From contig VEQR01000020.1 in assembly GCA_018883125.1 (NCBI GenBank), positions 1 through 43,354 on the forward strand: a stretch of 43,354 bases of DNA. The letters run 5' to 3'. This stretch comes from Candidatus Kapaibacterium sp. Lineage in GTDB: Bacteria; Bacteroidota; Ignavibacteria; Kapaibacteriales; Kapaibacteriaceae. Position numbers and translations under genes: made by a program. Shown here in pieces: positions 1-8,077 of this stretch (the stretch's first letter is position 1; each line of letters opens with the position of its first letter). The notes below the pieces were generated by a model. That model was not told the origin of the DNA, did not search any database, and saw only the letters and a program-made list of their open reading frames with translations.

Positions 1-184
1 CATTCGCGATATGTCCTGCCTTGTATTCCTCGGGAGTGCGGACGTCGAGAATCGTCAGTCCGCCCTTGTCGATCATCGTCTTGGCCGCCTTGACGTCCAC
101 ATCCTTAACCTGCTGGGCATTCATGGTACAGGCCACAGATACAGCCAAAAGAAAGAGTACAGAAATGATCCTGGTCATGTTCAT
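1..184 (-). CDS. Rhodanese-like domain protein, exported (partial, cut by left edge)
   Basis: Only the N-terminal ~60 residues are in the window. A hydrophobic signal segment (about residues 3-16, ending ..VACTMNAQQ) is followed by the first part of a rhodanese fold with the family motif ILDVRTPEEYKAGHIAN. Rhodanese domains carry sulfane sulfur on a cysteine, but the active-site loop lies beyond the edge, so catalytic competence cannot be judged. The ATG at 184 overlaps the stop of the preceding rhodanese gene as ATGA, implying translational coupling. A second in-frame ATG at 178 sits at better distance from an AAGGA sequence and may be the true start. Whether the signal is a lipobox (..SVAC) or a signal peptidase I site is uncertain. 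Confidence 0.75.
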   Translation of the reverse strand, partial: MNMTRIISVLFLLAVSVACTMNAQQVKDVDVKAAKTMIDKGGLTILDVRTPEEYKAGHIAN

Positions 185-507
185 TGTCCTTGTTGTAGTT
201 CAGAAACAGATCTATTCACCGACGTCCACGGGCCACCGTTGACTGCCGTATAGCCTTTTGACTCGGCATACGATGTGGCCTGGCCGCTTCTGCCGCCCGA
301 GGCGCAGCAGAAGACGATTGGCTTCGACGTATCGTAGGTGCCCAGACGATTGGGAACCTCGTTCAAAGGAATGTTCACCGACCCGGCAACGTGTCCGCCG
401 GCAAACTCGGCCGGAGTGCGAACATCGATAACAACCGCCCCCTGACGCAGGACCTCGACGAGTCCGTTGTCGGAGCCACCGAGGAGTGATCTCAGCATGT
501 TGATCAT
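181..507 (-). CDS. Rhodanese-like sulfurtransferase domain protein, cytoplasmic
   Basis: A single rhodanese domain of about 108 residues. It has the CH2A-type motif VVIDVRTPAEFAGGHVAGSV and an active-site loop containing CCASGGRS, where the second Cys of the pair fits the catalytic persulfide cysteine (C-x-x-G-x-R-S). There is no signal peptide if translation starts at the ATG at 507 (MINMLRSLLGG), which I prefer because AGG lies 8 bases upstream and the longer form would add an unlike N-terminus. It is the upstream gene of a coupled pair with the exported rhodanese. Such proteins are used in sulfur transfer or sulfide detoxification; the substrate cannot be read from sequence. Confidence 0.8.
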   Translation of the reverse strand: MINMLRSLLGGSDNGLVEVLRQGAVVIDVRTPAEFAGGHVAGSVNIPLNEVPNRLGTYDTSKPIVFCCASGGRSGQATSYAESKGYTAVNGGPWTSVNRSVSELQQGQ

Positions 508-689
508 TGATTCAACCTGAATGAAATATGGTCTATTTCGTTGCCTGAATTTCATGACAACGGATGCGCAATCTACGAGTGAAGAGCTGTTCGGACGCCT
601 CGAACTGGAGACGCGTCACGTTTTTGCCGGAATGTGCACGAAGAAGGGAATCACCGTTCGGATTTCCTCATCATTCTGTGGAGTTGACC

Positions 690-1169
690 ATGCAACCACT
701 CTGTAGCCTCGGCCTTCATCTCATCCTCATACCACGCCAGGGAACGCTCATCCCCGTGGATCTTCACGAGATCCTTGTTAGCCTCACCATGAGCACCGTA
801 GAGAATCAGCATTTGCGATGCAGCGCGGTACATGCGCGGGAGGACCACATTCATATCCTGATCGGCATGCCACATGAAGCAGACATTCCTGACGTTATCA
901 CTGCTCTTCTGGGTGATCTCAAGCGCGAACTCCGGAGGCAGGGGGCTCATCTGAGCAGCTTCGAATGGGACGATGCCGTGCATGTAACGCTGCTACCTCC
1001 ATGGCATCTGGAGATAATGGCCAGCTTTGTGCGGGACCAGGAACGATTCCATCAGACCCGTACGTTGGAAGAGGAGCTCGATGAAGTGTTTCGGCCGAAT
1101 GGCATTGCCGATCAGCCGCACGAGCAGCCACGGCGTCGCAGCGGCGCGTCAGCCCTTCACATCAACTGA
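690..1169 (+). CDS. REP-associated tyrosine transposase-like (RAYT, HUH/Y1 family) with Phe at the catalytic Tyr position
   Basis: 159 residues from the ATG at 690, which has GGAG 7 bases upstream; the reading frame is open further upstream but unlike the family. The fold signature is the HUH metal-binding motif EDHIHILIGMP (His53, His55) and the helix near the C-terminus that normally reads Y-x-x-x-Q. Here that helix is ASFVRDQERFHQ, so the nucleophilic tyrosine is Phe113 (codon ttt at 1026-1028) while the metal-ligand Gln117 is kept. Family knowledge: IS200/IS605 TnpA and RAYT proteins need this Tyr for single-strand cleavage. No tnpB, no left/right end hairpins and no direct repeats were found around it, so it is a lone gene, either domesticated or catalytically dead. 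The 3' end overlaps the convergent aminotransferase gene by 21 bases. Confidence 0.75.
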   Translation: MQPLCSLGLHLILIPRQGTLIPVDLHEILVSLTMSTVENQHLRCSAVHAREDHIHILIGMPHEADIPDVITALLGDLKRELRRQGAHLSSFEWDDAVHVTLLPPWHLEIMASFVRDQERFHQTRTLEEELDEVFRPNGIADQPHEQPRRRSGASALHIN

Positions 1170-2468
1170 GACGGCCGATCCGGCTTCGCCTCGGGCGATC
1201 ATCAGCATGGCCTTGGCAAAGCGCTCCATCTCGCCTACGGTGGTGTACACGGAGGGGGCTACCCGAAGCCCCTTAAAGTCCTCATGTCCGATGGATACCG
1301 TGAATATGCGATGTTTATCCAGGAGATAGCTGGAGACCTTTCCGGGTTCTGTTCCGTCGATGTGCACCAGCCGCAATCCGCACTGGTTCGCATCATCTGT
1401 GATGTCCGTAAGGAATCGCACGTTCTCCATCTTCTCCAGCTGGTCCGTCCATACACGATGCAGATGTCGAAGACGGGCCGCCTTGCGCTCCGCTCCGATA
1501 GCTCGGTTAAAGGCGATGGATTCGATAAGCGCGTTGTGCATGGCCGCCGGATGCGTGCCGATCTCTTCGAACTTTCGGATGTTGGCATCCATGTCCTTCG
1601 GTGCCGACATCAGCGGCCACACATCGGCGATCTTGTCCTTCTTGACGTAGAGCATGCCGGTGCCGATCGGACCGAGGAACCATTTGTGCAGAGAGGTGCC
1701 GAAGTACTCGCACTCGAGATCCTTCTGCGTGAACGGGAAGTGCTGGAAGGAATGGGCACCATCAACGATGCAACGAATCCCTCGCTTTGCGGCTAATCGA
1801 CAGATATCGCGTACCGGCAGTATCTGACCTGTGAGAAAGACCACGTGGGAAACATGGATCACCTTTGTGCGGTCAGTGATTCCGGCTTCGATGGCATCGA
1901 CGACGTCCTGACGTCGTTTCAGCGGAGTTGGAAAGCCAACCTTCTTCAGCACGACGCCGTCTCTTCGGACCCGCTGATCCCATGTTATCAGCATACGCGG
2001 ATAGTCATGCGTGGTGGTTAGCACCTCATCGCCCCGTTCCATCGTAATGCCGAATTGCAGCGTTTCCAGCGCCTCACTGGCGTTGCGCATAATGGCGATC
2101 TCCTCAGGACTCACTGCAAAGAGATCGGCGAGACCCTCGCGGATAGTCTCTACCTGCGGCTCCTGGTGACGCCACATCTCGTATGCCGGCATATTGTTGG
2201 CCTGTTCGGTATAGCGGCGAAAGGCCTGCTGTACGGTACGGGGCGAGGGAGACACACCACCATTGTTCAAGTTGATGATGGAGCGATCAACGTCAAATGC
2301 CTGCTGCACAGTAGCCCAGTAATCTTCGTCGTTGGCCACCAGTGAGGCAGGAACATTTGGAAGGGCAGTCGGCAGCCAATTGGTAACGGATGCTAGTGCT
2401 TCCGATGCGAAGAGGGCCGTTGGACCGAGCGCCGCTAGCGAGCGCAATACCGTTCGACGTGATGTCAT
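1149..2468 (-). CDS. PLP-dependent class V aminotransferase-family protein, Tat-exported
   Basis: 439 residues. The N-terminus has a twin-arginine signal (SRRTVLRSLAALGPTALFA, cleavage near SEALA), pointing to export as a folded cofactor-bound enzyme. The body is a fold-type I, class V aminotransferase (isopenicillin-N-epimerase/cysteine-desulfurase-like). Visible motifs are HVSHVVFLTGQILPV, the cofactor Asp and following His in IVDGAHSFQHF, and the Schiff-base lysine in GTSLHKWFLGPIGTG. Length fits the family. The exact substrate is not predictable; the Tat signal argues against an IscS-like housekeeping role. It is transcribed alone, divergently from gcvT 59 bases away and convergent with the transposase-like gene. 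Confidence 0.85.
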   Translation of the reverse strand: MTSRRTVLRSLAALGPTALFASEALASVTNWLPTALPNVPASLVANDEDYWATVQQAFDVDRSIINLNNGGVSPSPRTVQQAFRRYTEQANNMPAYEMWRHQEPQVETIREGLADLFAVSPEEIAIMRNASEALETLQFGITMERGDEVLTTTHDYPRMLITWDQRVRRDGVVLKKVGFPTPLKRRQDVVDAIEAGITDRTKVIHVSHVVFLTGQILPVRDICRLAAKRGIRCIVDGAHSFQHFPFTQKDLECEYFGTSLHKWFLGPIGTGMLYVKKDKIADVWPLMSAPKDMDANIRKFEEIGTHPAAMHNALIESIAFNRAIGAERKAARLRHLHRVWTDQLEKMENVRFLTDITDDANQCGLRLVHIDGTEPGKVSSYLLDKHRIFTVSIGHEDFKGLRVAPSVYTTVGEMERFAKAMLMIARGEAGSAVSVDVKG

Positions 2469-2527
2469 GCAGAAACTCCCTGGTGCACTGACTGGTTATA
2501 TTCGCAACTCACTTACGAAGGTACGAC

Positions 2528-3619
2528 ATGAAGACGACGAAGTTCCACGCCCTCCACCTTGCTGCCGGTGCAAAGATGGTATCGTTTGCCGGGTTTGAGA
2601 TGCCAATCCAGTACCCCACGGGCATCATCGCCGAACACAAGATCGTTCGCTCGGGTGTTGGCATTTTCGACGTTTCGCACATGGGCGAGTTCTTCGTATC
2701 GGGCCCTGATGCTCTGGCCCTGATTCAACAGATCACAGTGAACGACGCTTCGAAGCTCACACCGGGCAAGGCTCAATACTCTGCCCTTCCCCGTCCGGAT
2801 GGCGGACTTGTAGATGACCTGCTCGTATACATGCTTGCTGAGAACTCCTACCTGCTTGTCGTGAACGGCGCAAACATCGAAAAAGACTGGGCATGGGTCA
2901 GCCAGCACGCAGCCGCCTATCCGAATCTCGACCTTACCAATCGCAGCGACGAGTTCAGTCTCCTTGCCGTACAGGGCCCAAAGAGTATCGAGACACTTCA
3001 GAAGCTGACCTCAACAGACCTCGAAAGTATCCCGTACTATGGCTTTGCCGAAGGAACGCTGGCAGGGGTGCCGATGATCCTTTCGCGCACAGGCTATACG
3101 GGCGAGATCGGATTCGAGCTCTACTTCACTGGCGATGAAACCGTTGCTGCTACAGTTGTATCGGCTCTCTTCGATGCAGGCAGCGAGCATGGCATTGCGT
3201 GGATTGGTCTTGGTGCACGCGACACGCTGCGTCTTGAGAAGGGATACTGCCTATACGGCAACGACATCACCGACGATACCAACCCAATCGAGGCTGGTCT
3301 CGGATGGATCACCAAGCTGGCCAAGGGTTCATTCAACGGCAGCGACGTGATAGCAGCAGTCAAGGAAGCGGGCCCGACACGGAAACTTGTCGGCTTCAAG
3401 ATGCTCACGGAAAAGCTTATTCCGCGTAGTGGCTATCCAATCATGCACAACGGTGCGGCGGTCGGTTCTGTGACGAGTGGCAACCAATCGCCAACACTTG
3501 GCGTCGGTATCGGCCTTGGGTACGTTCCGACGGATCTGTCTGGCCCGGGCACAACGATCGAGATCTCGGCTCGCGGAACGACATTCCAGGCTGAGGTAAT
3601 CAAGATCCCATTCTGCTGA
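2528..3619 (+). CDS. gcvT: Aminomethyltransferase, glycine cleavage system T protein
   Basis: 363 residues, the usual length. GcvT transfers the methylene group from the aminomethyl-lipoyl H protein to tetrahydrofolate and releases ammonia. Recognisable family blocks are MVSFAGFEMPIQYPTGIIAEH at the N-terminus, GVGIFDVSHMGEF, LSRTGYTGEIGFELYF, and the C-terminal barrel with TSGNQSPTLGVGIGLGYV. The ATG at 2528 has GAAGG six bases upstream. The H and P proteins are not in this window, so gcvT is unlinked from the rest of the system here. A short GC-rich stretch without a clear terminator hairpin separates it from the convergent RlpA-like gene. Confidence 0.95.
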   Translation: MKTTKFHALHLAAGAKMVSFAGFEMPIQYPTGIIAEHKIVRSGVGIFDVSHMGEFFVSGPDALALIQQITVNDASKLTPGKAQYSALPRPDGGLVDDLLVYMLAENSYLLVVNGANIEKDWAWVSQHAAAYPNLDLTNRSDEFSLLAVQGPKSIETLQKLTSTDLESIPYYGFAEGTLAGVPMILSRTGYTGEIGFELYFTGDETVAATVVSALFDAGSEHGIAWIGLGARDTLRLEKGYCLYGNDITDDTNPIEAGLGWITKLAKGSFNGSDVIAAVKEAGPTRKLVGFKMLTEKLIPRSGYPIMHNGAAVGSVTSGNQSPTLGVGIGLGYVPTDLSGPGTTIEISARGTTFQAEVIKIPFC

Positions 3620-3651
3620 GCCCCCTCCGAACTGTTGCCGACGCGTTCAAC

Positions 3652-4476
3652 CTATCGACTGTCAGTCTCGTCGATGTCGTCTGCCTCCTCAACCGCGGAA
3701 TCCACCACGTGAATGCTGATTCGAGCCGTGCCGGCACGGATCATATCGAGGTCGATAGCCGCCTGCTTTGATAGGTCGATCATCCGAGTGCTCTTCCATG
3801 GTCCACGGTCAGTAACGCGTACCACAACCTGCCGACCGTTGGAGAGATTCGTCACAAGCAGCTTGGTGTTGAATGGCAACCAGCGATGTGCGCACGTCCG
3901 GGCATGCATGTTGAATGTCTCACCGCTCGACGTCTTCTTGCCATGGAATGCATCACCATAGTATGATGCGATACCCGTATCGGCCGTTGATCGCAAGACC
4001 ATTGCAGCGATCGTATCACTTAGTGTGCGTCCTGAAGCAACCTTTCCAGATGCGGCAATCCGACGAACGCCAACAACATGCGTGCTATCCTTTGCGGTTT
4101 GAACAACAATAGTCGAATCGGCACGCGCCCTAGCCGGTTCGGATGCGGCACGTTTGCTCGTTGAATCGGGTACCGCCAGCGATTGCAGCAACTCCAGTTC
4201 TCGACGTTCAGCGGCTAGTACTGCTTTGCGAAGAGAGTCACTGCGCATGCGCACCAGCATCGATTCAACACGCAGACTGTCACTGATTTTCCATTGTCGA
4301 TCCCAGACAGCACGGAGACTATCCGAGGCGCGCCGGTCTCGCTCCATCGATCGCCGCACAATCTTCAGTGCCTGCGCTGTAGAATCCGGCAGCGCTGCCG
4401 TCTGTGCAGTAACCGTCATCGTTGTGATGGCAACGAGACCGAATAGGTGGGCAAGGATCTTCAGCGACGCTGTCAC
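3652..4476 (-). CDS. RlpA-like double-psi beta-barrel protein (septal ring lytic transglycosylase family)
   Basis: 274 residues: signal peptide (about 1-25, ..TVTAQ), a long charged, Arg/Ser-rich helical region (about 40-130) likely to form a coiled coil, then a C-terminal double-psi beta-barrel. The barrel carries the RlpA signature GIASYYGDAFHGKKTSSGE with NMHARTCAHR, LPFNTKLLVTNL and RVTDRGPW, followed by a helical end with IDLSKQAA. RlpA proteins bind or cleave denuded glycan at the septum. There is no SPOR domain, so septal targeting, if any, would come from the helical region. It ends 9 bases before the upstream mannose-1-phosphate guanylyltransferase stop, suggesting co-transcription with it. 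Confidence 0.85.
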   Translation of the reverse strand: MTASLKILAHLFGLVAITTMTVTAQTAALPDSTAQALKIVRRSMERDRRASDSLRAVWDRQWKISDSLRVESMLVRMRSDSLRKAVLAAERRELELLQSLAVPDSTSKRAASEPARARADSTIVVQTAKDSTHVVGVRRIAASGKVASGRTLSDTIAAMVLRSTADTGIASYYGDAFHGKKTSSGETFNMHARTCAHRWLPFNTKLLVTNLSNGRQVVVRVTDRGPWKSTRMIDLSKQAAIDLDMIRAGTARISIHVVDSAVEEADDIDETDSR

Positions 4477-4485
4477 AACAAGGGG

Positions 4486-5577
4486 CTAAAAGTGCTTTGA
4501 TATCTGACGTCGTCGGAGCAGATCAACGAGATCACGTACATTCTCGGTCATGCCGCGACGGCAGATCAGAACAGACTGCTCGGTTTCGATGACCATGATG
4601 TTATCCATGTCGATCACGCCAACAAGTCTGCCCGAGCTGGCTGAAACAAGGCTATTGGATGTGCGGATCGCCATAACCGTCCCCTCTATCACGTTGTTCT
4701 TCCCGTCTTTGAGCGACATTCGATAGAGTTCATCCCACGTACCGAGATCGCTCCAGCCAAACGAACCTTCGACCACACCGATCGTGGGGTCGCGCTCCAG
4801 CACCGCTACATCAAACGACACCGATCTCATTTGACGATAGAGTGCCTCGAGTTCCGATCCCTCGTCCGTGTTTCGATTGCGTCTCTGCCACTGATGGATA
4901 AGGGGCGCATGATCAGGCATGTACTCGTCAACCGCCCGAAGGATCGCTCCGGCTGTGGCCACCACAATTCCACTGTTCCAGGCAAAATCTCCAGCGTCAA
5001 GGAATCGCTGTGCAGTAGCGGCATCCGGTTTTTCCGCAAATGTGAGGACGGCCTTTGCATGCCCCTTGACCAGAGGGTTGTCACATGGAATGGGATCGCC
5101 GACTTGGATATAGCCGTAGCCGGTCTCAGGCCGAGTTGGCATCACTGCGATGGTCATAATCCTGTCGAGATCCACGGCTGCCGTGCAGGCTTGGTCAACC
5201 ACAACCTGAAACTCCCGGACATTATGTATGACGTGGTCGCTCGGCAGAACTACCATCACGACATCCGAACCGTGACGCTCGGCAACAACTGCGGCCGACA
5301 GGGCAATTGCCGGTCCGGTATTTCGTCCAAATGGCTCGCTGATGATCCGCTCCGGTGAGACCATGGGTAGCTGATCGACCACATGGTGAGACAGATCGGC
5401 AGTGGTAACAACGTAGACGTCGTCAGGTGTGACCATGGGAAGAAGCCGCGCTACCGTGTTCTGGATCAGCGTCCCTTCACCCAGAGCATGAACGAACTGC
5501 TTGGGCTTCCGTTCGGTGCTTCTCGGCCAAAGGCGGATACCGAGTCCACCGGCCATGACAACGGCGACGATCTTCAT
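4486..5577 (-). CDS. manC: Mannose-1-phosphate guanylyltransferase
   Basis: About 363 residues from the ATG at 5577 (MKIVAVVMAGGLGIRLWPRS). The frame is open upstream but the extra residues do not fit the family. The protein makes GDP-mannose from mannose-1-phosphate and GTP. Evidence is the nucleotidyltransferase loop GGLGIRLWPRS with a following KPKQF, the block SEPFGRNTGPAIALSA, GYGYIQVGDPI, FAEKPDAATAQRFL, FAWNSGIVVATA, and the C-terminal SFGWSDLGTWDEL. It lacks the C-terminal phosphomannose isomerase domain found in the bifunctional ManC/AlgA form. Its product feeds polysaccharide or glycoprotein synthesis. It is divergently arranged with the outer-membrane barrel gene. Confidence 0.9.
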   Translation of the reverse strand: MKIVAVVMAGGLGIRLWPRSTERKPKQFVHALGEGTLIQNTVARLLPMVTPDDVYVVTTADLSHHVVDQLPMVSPERIISEPFGRNTGPAIALSAAVVAERHGSDVVMVVLPSDHVIHNVREFQVVVDQACTAAVDLDRIMTIAVMPTRPETGYGYIQVGDPIPCDNPLVKGHAKAVLTFAEKPDAATAQRFLDAGDFAWNSGIVVATAGAILRAVDEYMPDHAPLIHQWQRRNRNTDEGSELEALYRQMRSVSFDVAVLERDPTIGVVEGSFGWSDLGTWDELYRMSLKDGKNNVIEGTVMAIRTSNSLVSASSGRLVGVIDMDNIMVIETEQSVLICRRGMTENVRDLVDLLRRRQISKHF

Positions 5578-5636
5578 AGCGACGAATCTACGGAGCCCCG
5601 TATCTTCGCACTCAACTTTTCGTGGAGACGACATTT

Positions 5637-6395
5637 ATGCTATCGCATCTGCTGCTCATCGTCATGATGTTCATCACCTTTGGTAGTGCTCTTGCTCAGG
5701 ACGACCGACTTAATGAGCTGAACTTTGATGAAGAGCCACTTCCTGAGGAGACCGTAGCCTATTCTGCCATCGGCATAGGTCCTTCCGTTAATCTCTTCAT
5801 GCCAAAGGTCGATGACATCAACGCTCTCGGCAAATCTCAAGGGCTCGACGAAATGAATTCACCGTTCATTCTCGCCGGCGCTGAGTTCTTCACAGCTATC
5901 GGCGTTATCCCGAACGCTCGCATCGGTTTCTCCTGGCTAACGGGCTCTGTGGGCAACACGAAGACCATTCCTGGACCTGGTGGTGCCGGATCCACAAAGA
6001 GCATCGATTATGCCATTTCGACTCGCGCACTGCATTTCGAATACGCAATCGTTCCTGCGGCAAAGCTTGCCATTATCCCAGGTGTTGGCATCGTATGGGG
6101 CTACTCTACGATCACCACATCGAGTTCGGCCGGCACATACGATTGGAACTCTACAACGAACTCAACAACGCAGCAGGTTCTAGAGCAAAGCTCTATTTGC
6201 GTGATGCCACGCCTGTCGTTTGAGTACGCGGTAACACCGTACCTCGACATTCGTCTGCAGGCTGCGTACGTGGCGCAGATCTCGGCGTCGGACTGGACAG
6301 CCAACGCGCATTCTCCGGCCGTTAACGTCCCAACGTCAATCGGCGTAAACGGTCTCAACGCACAACTTGGCATCTTTGTCGGACTGTTTAACTAA
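5637..6395 (+). CDS. Outer-membrane beta-barrel protein, uncharacterised
   Basis: About 252 residues starting at the ATG at 5637 with GGAG nine bases upstream. A signal peptide (MLSHLLLIVMMFITFGSALA-Q) is followed by an acidic linker rich in Glu/Asp and then alternating strands rich in aromatic and small residues. The C-terminus is aromatic-rich (LGIFVGLFN), typical of an outer-membrane barrel. No specific family was recognised. A Ser/Thr/Asn-rich loop (about residues 162-190) is probably extracellular. It is a single gene followed by a tRNA gene; function is unknown. Confidence 0.65.
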   Translation: MLSHLLLIVMMFITFGSALAQDDRLNELNFDEEPLPEETVAYSAIGIGPSVNLFMPKVDDINALGKSQGLDEMNSPFILAGAEFFTAIGVIPNARIGFSWLTGSVGNTKTIPGPGGAGSTKSIDYAISTRALHFEYAIVPAAKLAIIPGVGIVWGYSTITTSSSAGTYDWNSTTNSTTQQVLEQSSICVMPRLSFEYAVTPYLDIRLQAAYVAQISASDWTANAHSPAVNVPTSIGVNGLNAQLGIFVGLFN

Positions 6396-6412
6396 TCTCA
6401 CAGGTCAACACC

Positions 6413-6488
<76 letters not shown>

Positions 6489-6582
6489 AAATTCCCCTTC
6501 ATTCGCAACGATCACCGCGAATGATGCATTGTCGTCAGAGCGTGCACACGACAATCTCACCATACGCGTCGGTTCATTTCGC

Positions 6583-7383
6583 ATGCTACGCCCCCTGATC
6601 ATCCTTGTCCTGACGCTCTCGGCATCCCTGCTGATGCGCGCCGATGATGACAGGCCTCCGTTGAGACACATCGTCAACGACGCATTTGGCGTGGGCGAAC
6701 GCTTGGAGTACAGCGTCGGCTATAAGTTCATCAAGGCGGGTACCGCGTCCTTTACGATCGGCAAACAGCCGACGATGATCTCTGGGCGCCCTTGTTACGA
6801 CATTCGTTTCGAGGTTGCCTCACTGAAGTCTCTCGACTTCCTCTACCGTGTGCGCGACCGGTACCGTACGCTTGTAGATATCGACGGGATCTTCCCCTGG
6901 AGGTTCGAACAGAGCATTCGCGAAGGGGGCTTCCAGAAGGACTTCTCCGCAACGTTTGATCACGTTACGAAGTCGGCCACAACTACCGAAGGTACGTTCG
7001 CCATTCCGCAGTTCGTTCACGACATTGTTTCTGCCTTCTATTATATCCGTGCGCTGAACCTTTCAACGTATAAACGCGGCGATGTGATCTACCTTCAGAA
7101 CTTCTTTGACCGCGAAACGCACGACCTTGCCGTCAAGATCCTCGGACGTCAGCAGATCGACCTTGAGTCCGGTACATATCGGTGCGTTGTTGTCGAGCCC
7201 GTCATTAAATCAGGAAGCTTGTTCAAGTTCGAGGGCAAGCTACTGCTTTGGCTGAGTGATGATGAGCGACGAATCCCGGTAAAGGTGAGCACCAAGATCC
7301 CTATCGGGTCCATTGACGCCGAACTCACCGGATACTCAGGACTCCGCGGTCCCTTTTCGGCACGCACCGCACCTTCACGATAG
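6583..7383 (+). CDS. DUF3108 domain protein, exported
   Basis: About 266 residues from the ATG at 6583, chosen because it begins a proper signal peptide (MLRPLIILVLTLSASLLMRA); upstream starts add a polar stretch overlapping the region just after the tRNA. The mature part matches the DUF3108 pattern: FGVGERLEYSVGYKFIKAG near the start, LYRVRDRYRTLVD in the middle, PQFVHDIVSAFYYIRALNL, and a C-terminal strand-rich part ending SIDAELTGYSGLR. Family function is not established; the fold resembles periplasmic lipid/lipoprotein-binding sheets. It lies 14 bases upstream of a LolA-like gene, probably in one transcript, which suggests an envelope lipid or lipoprotein role. Confidence 0.8.
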   Translation: MLRPLIILVLTLSASLLMRADDDRPPLRHIVNDAFGVGERLEYSVGYKFIKAGTASFTIGKQPTMISGRPCYDIRFEVASLKSLDFLYRVRDRYRTLVDIDGIFPWRFEQSIREGGFQKDFSATFDHVTKSATTTEGTFAIPQFVHDIVSAFYYIRALNLSTYKRGDVIYLQNFFDRETHDLAVKILGRQQIDLESGTYRCVVVEPVIKSGSLFKFEGKLLLWLSDDERRIPVKVSTKIPIGSIDAELTGYSGLRGPFSARTAPSR

Positions 7384-7397
7384 GAACACATCGAACT

Positions 7398-7991
7398 ATG
7401 AAGAGACTCGTTAACATTATGGCCGGCGGACTCATGGTCATGGGTTCGCTGCATGCTTCCGCAGCGGACATCCTCGAGTCGTTCCACGCACGATATCGGT
7501 CGCTCTCATCAATCAGTATGCGATTTGCGGGTACAGATGGCATCACCGGTTCGATTGTTGCACGAAAAGGGGGCAAGTATCGAATTGAAGCCGGCGGGCG
7601 AACTATAGCATGTGATGGACGCACGGTATGGAATGCTCAAGCCTCCACGAAGTCCGTTATCGTGAACGCCTATAAGCCCCTTTCCAGCGATGTGTCCCTC
7701 GAACGCGTTTTCTTTGAGATCATCTCCGTGTACCGATCCAGCATTGTCGAACAAAACCCATCCGGTACTGTCCTCCGGCTAACGGCACCTCAACCTGCCG
7801 CCATCATTGCCAATGTGACATCTCTCGATCTCACCCTTGATCCATCCGCAACCGTCAGGAAGATCGTCGTCACTTCAGGTCCGTCGAAGATCACCTATTC
7901 GATCTCAAAGCTGCGGACGAATCAGGCTACACCGAGTTCTCTCTTCAGCTACACTATCCCGAAGGGCTGGGAAGTTCTCGACCTGCGCTAA
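7398..7991 (+). CDS. lolA: LolA-like outer-membrane lipoprotein carrier protein
   Basis: 197 residues with a signal peptide (MKRLVNIMAGGLMVMGSLHASA-A). The mature protein has the LolA/LolB half-barrel pattern: an N-terminal helix ILESFHARYRSLSSISMRFAG, strands GSIVARKGGKYRIEAGGRTIACDGRTVWN, and a C-terminal DPSATVRKIVV. LolA carries lipoproteins across the periplasm from LolCDE to the outer membrane. Bacteroidota LolA homologues are typically divergent from the E. coli protein, as here. The gene is followed by a strong convergent terminator at 8019-8051. Confidence 0.8.
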   Translation: MKRLVNIMAGGLMVMGSLHASAADILESFHARYRSLSSISMRFAGTDGITGSIVARKGGKYRIEAGGRTIACDGRTVWNAQASTKSVIVNAYKPLSSDVSLERVFFEIISVYRSSIVEQNPSGTVLRLTAPQPAAIIANVTSLDLTLDPSATVRKIVVTSGPSKITYSISKLRTNQATPSSLFSYTIPKGWEVLDLR

Positions 7992-8018
7992 CCTCTCAGC
8001 TGAACAGTCTGTAAACGA

Positions 8019-8051
8019 AAAGAGGCGGCAGGGTAACCCTGCCGCCTCTTT
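8019..8051. terminator. Bidirectional intrinsic terminator between lolA and the Ig-repeat gene
   Basis: A perfect 15-bp GC-rich stem (left arm AAGAGGCGGCAGGG plus T/A closing pair, three-base centre at 8034-8036) flanked by A's on the left and T's on the right. It lies between two convergent genes, so it can end transcripts from both sides. Confidence 0.9.
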
Positions 8052-8077
8052 GAATTTCTACTTATAGAGATCTGGTC

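Noticed and set aside
564-689. N-terminal 42-codon extension of the transposase-like protein
   Set aside because: It has no similarity to the family start, while the ATG at 690 has a good ribosome-binding site and fits the family length.
540-1200. Complete IS200/IS605 element
   Set aside because: No tnpB, no subterminal end hairpins and no target motif were found next to the gene; only a lone transposase-like gene can be supported.
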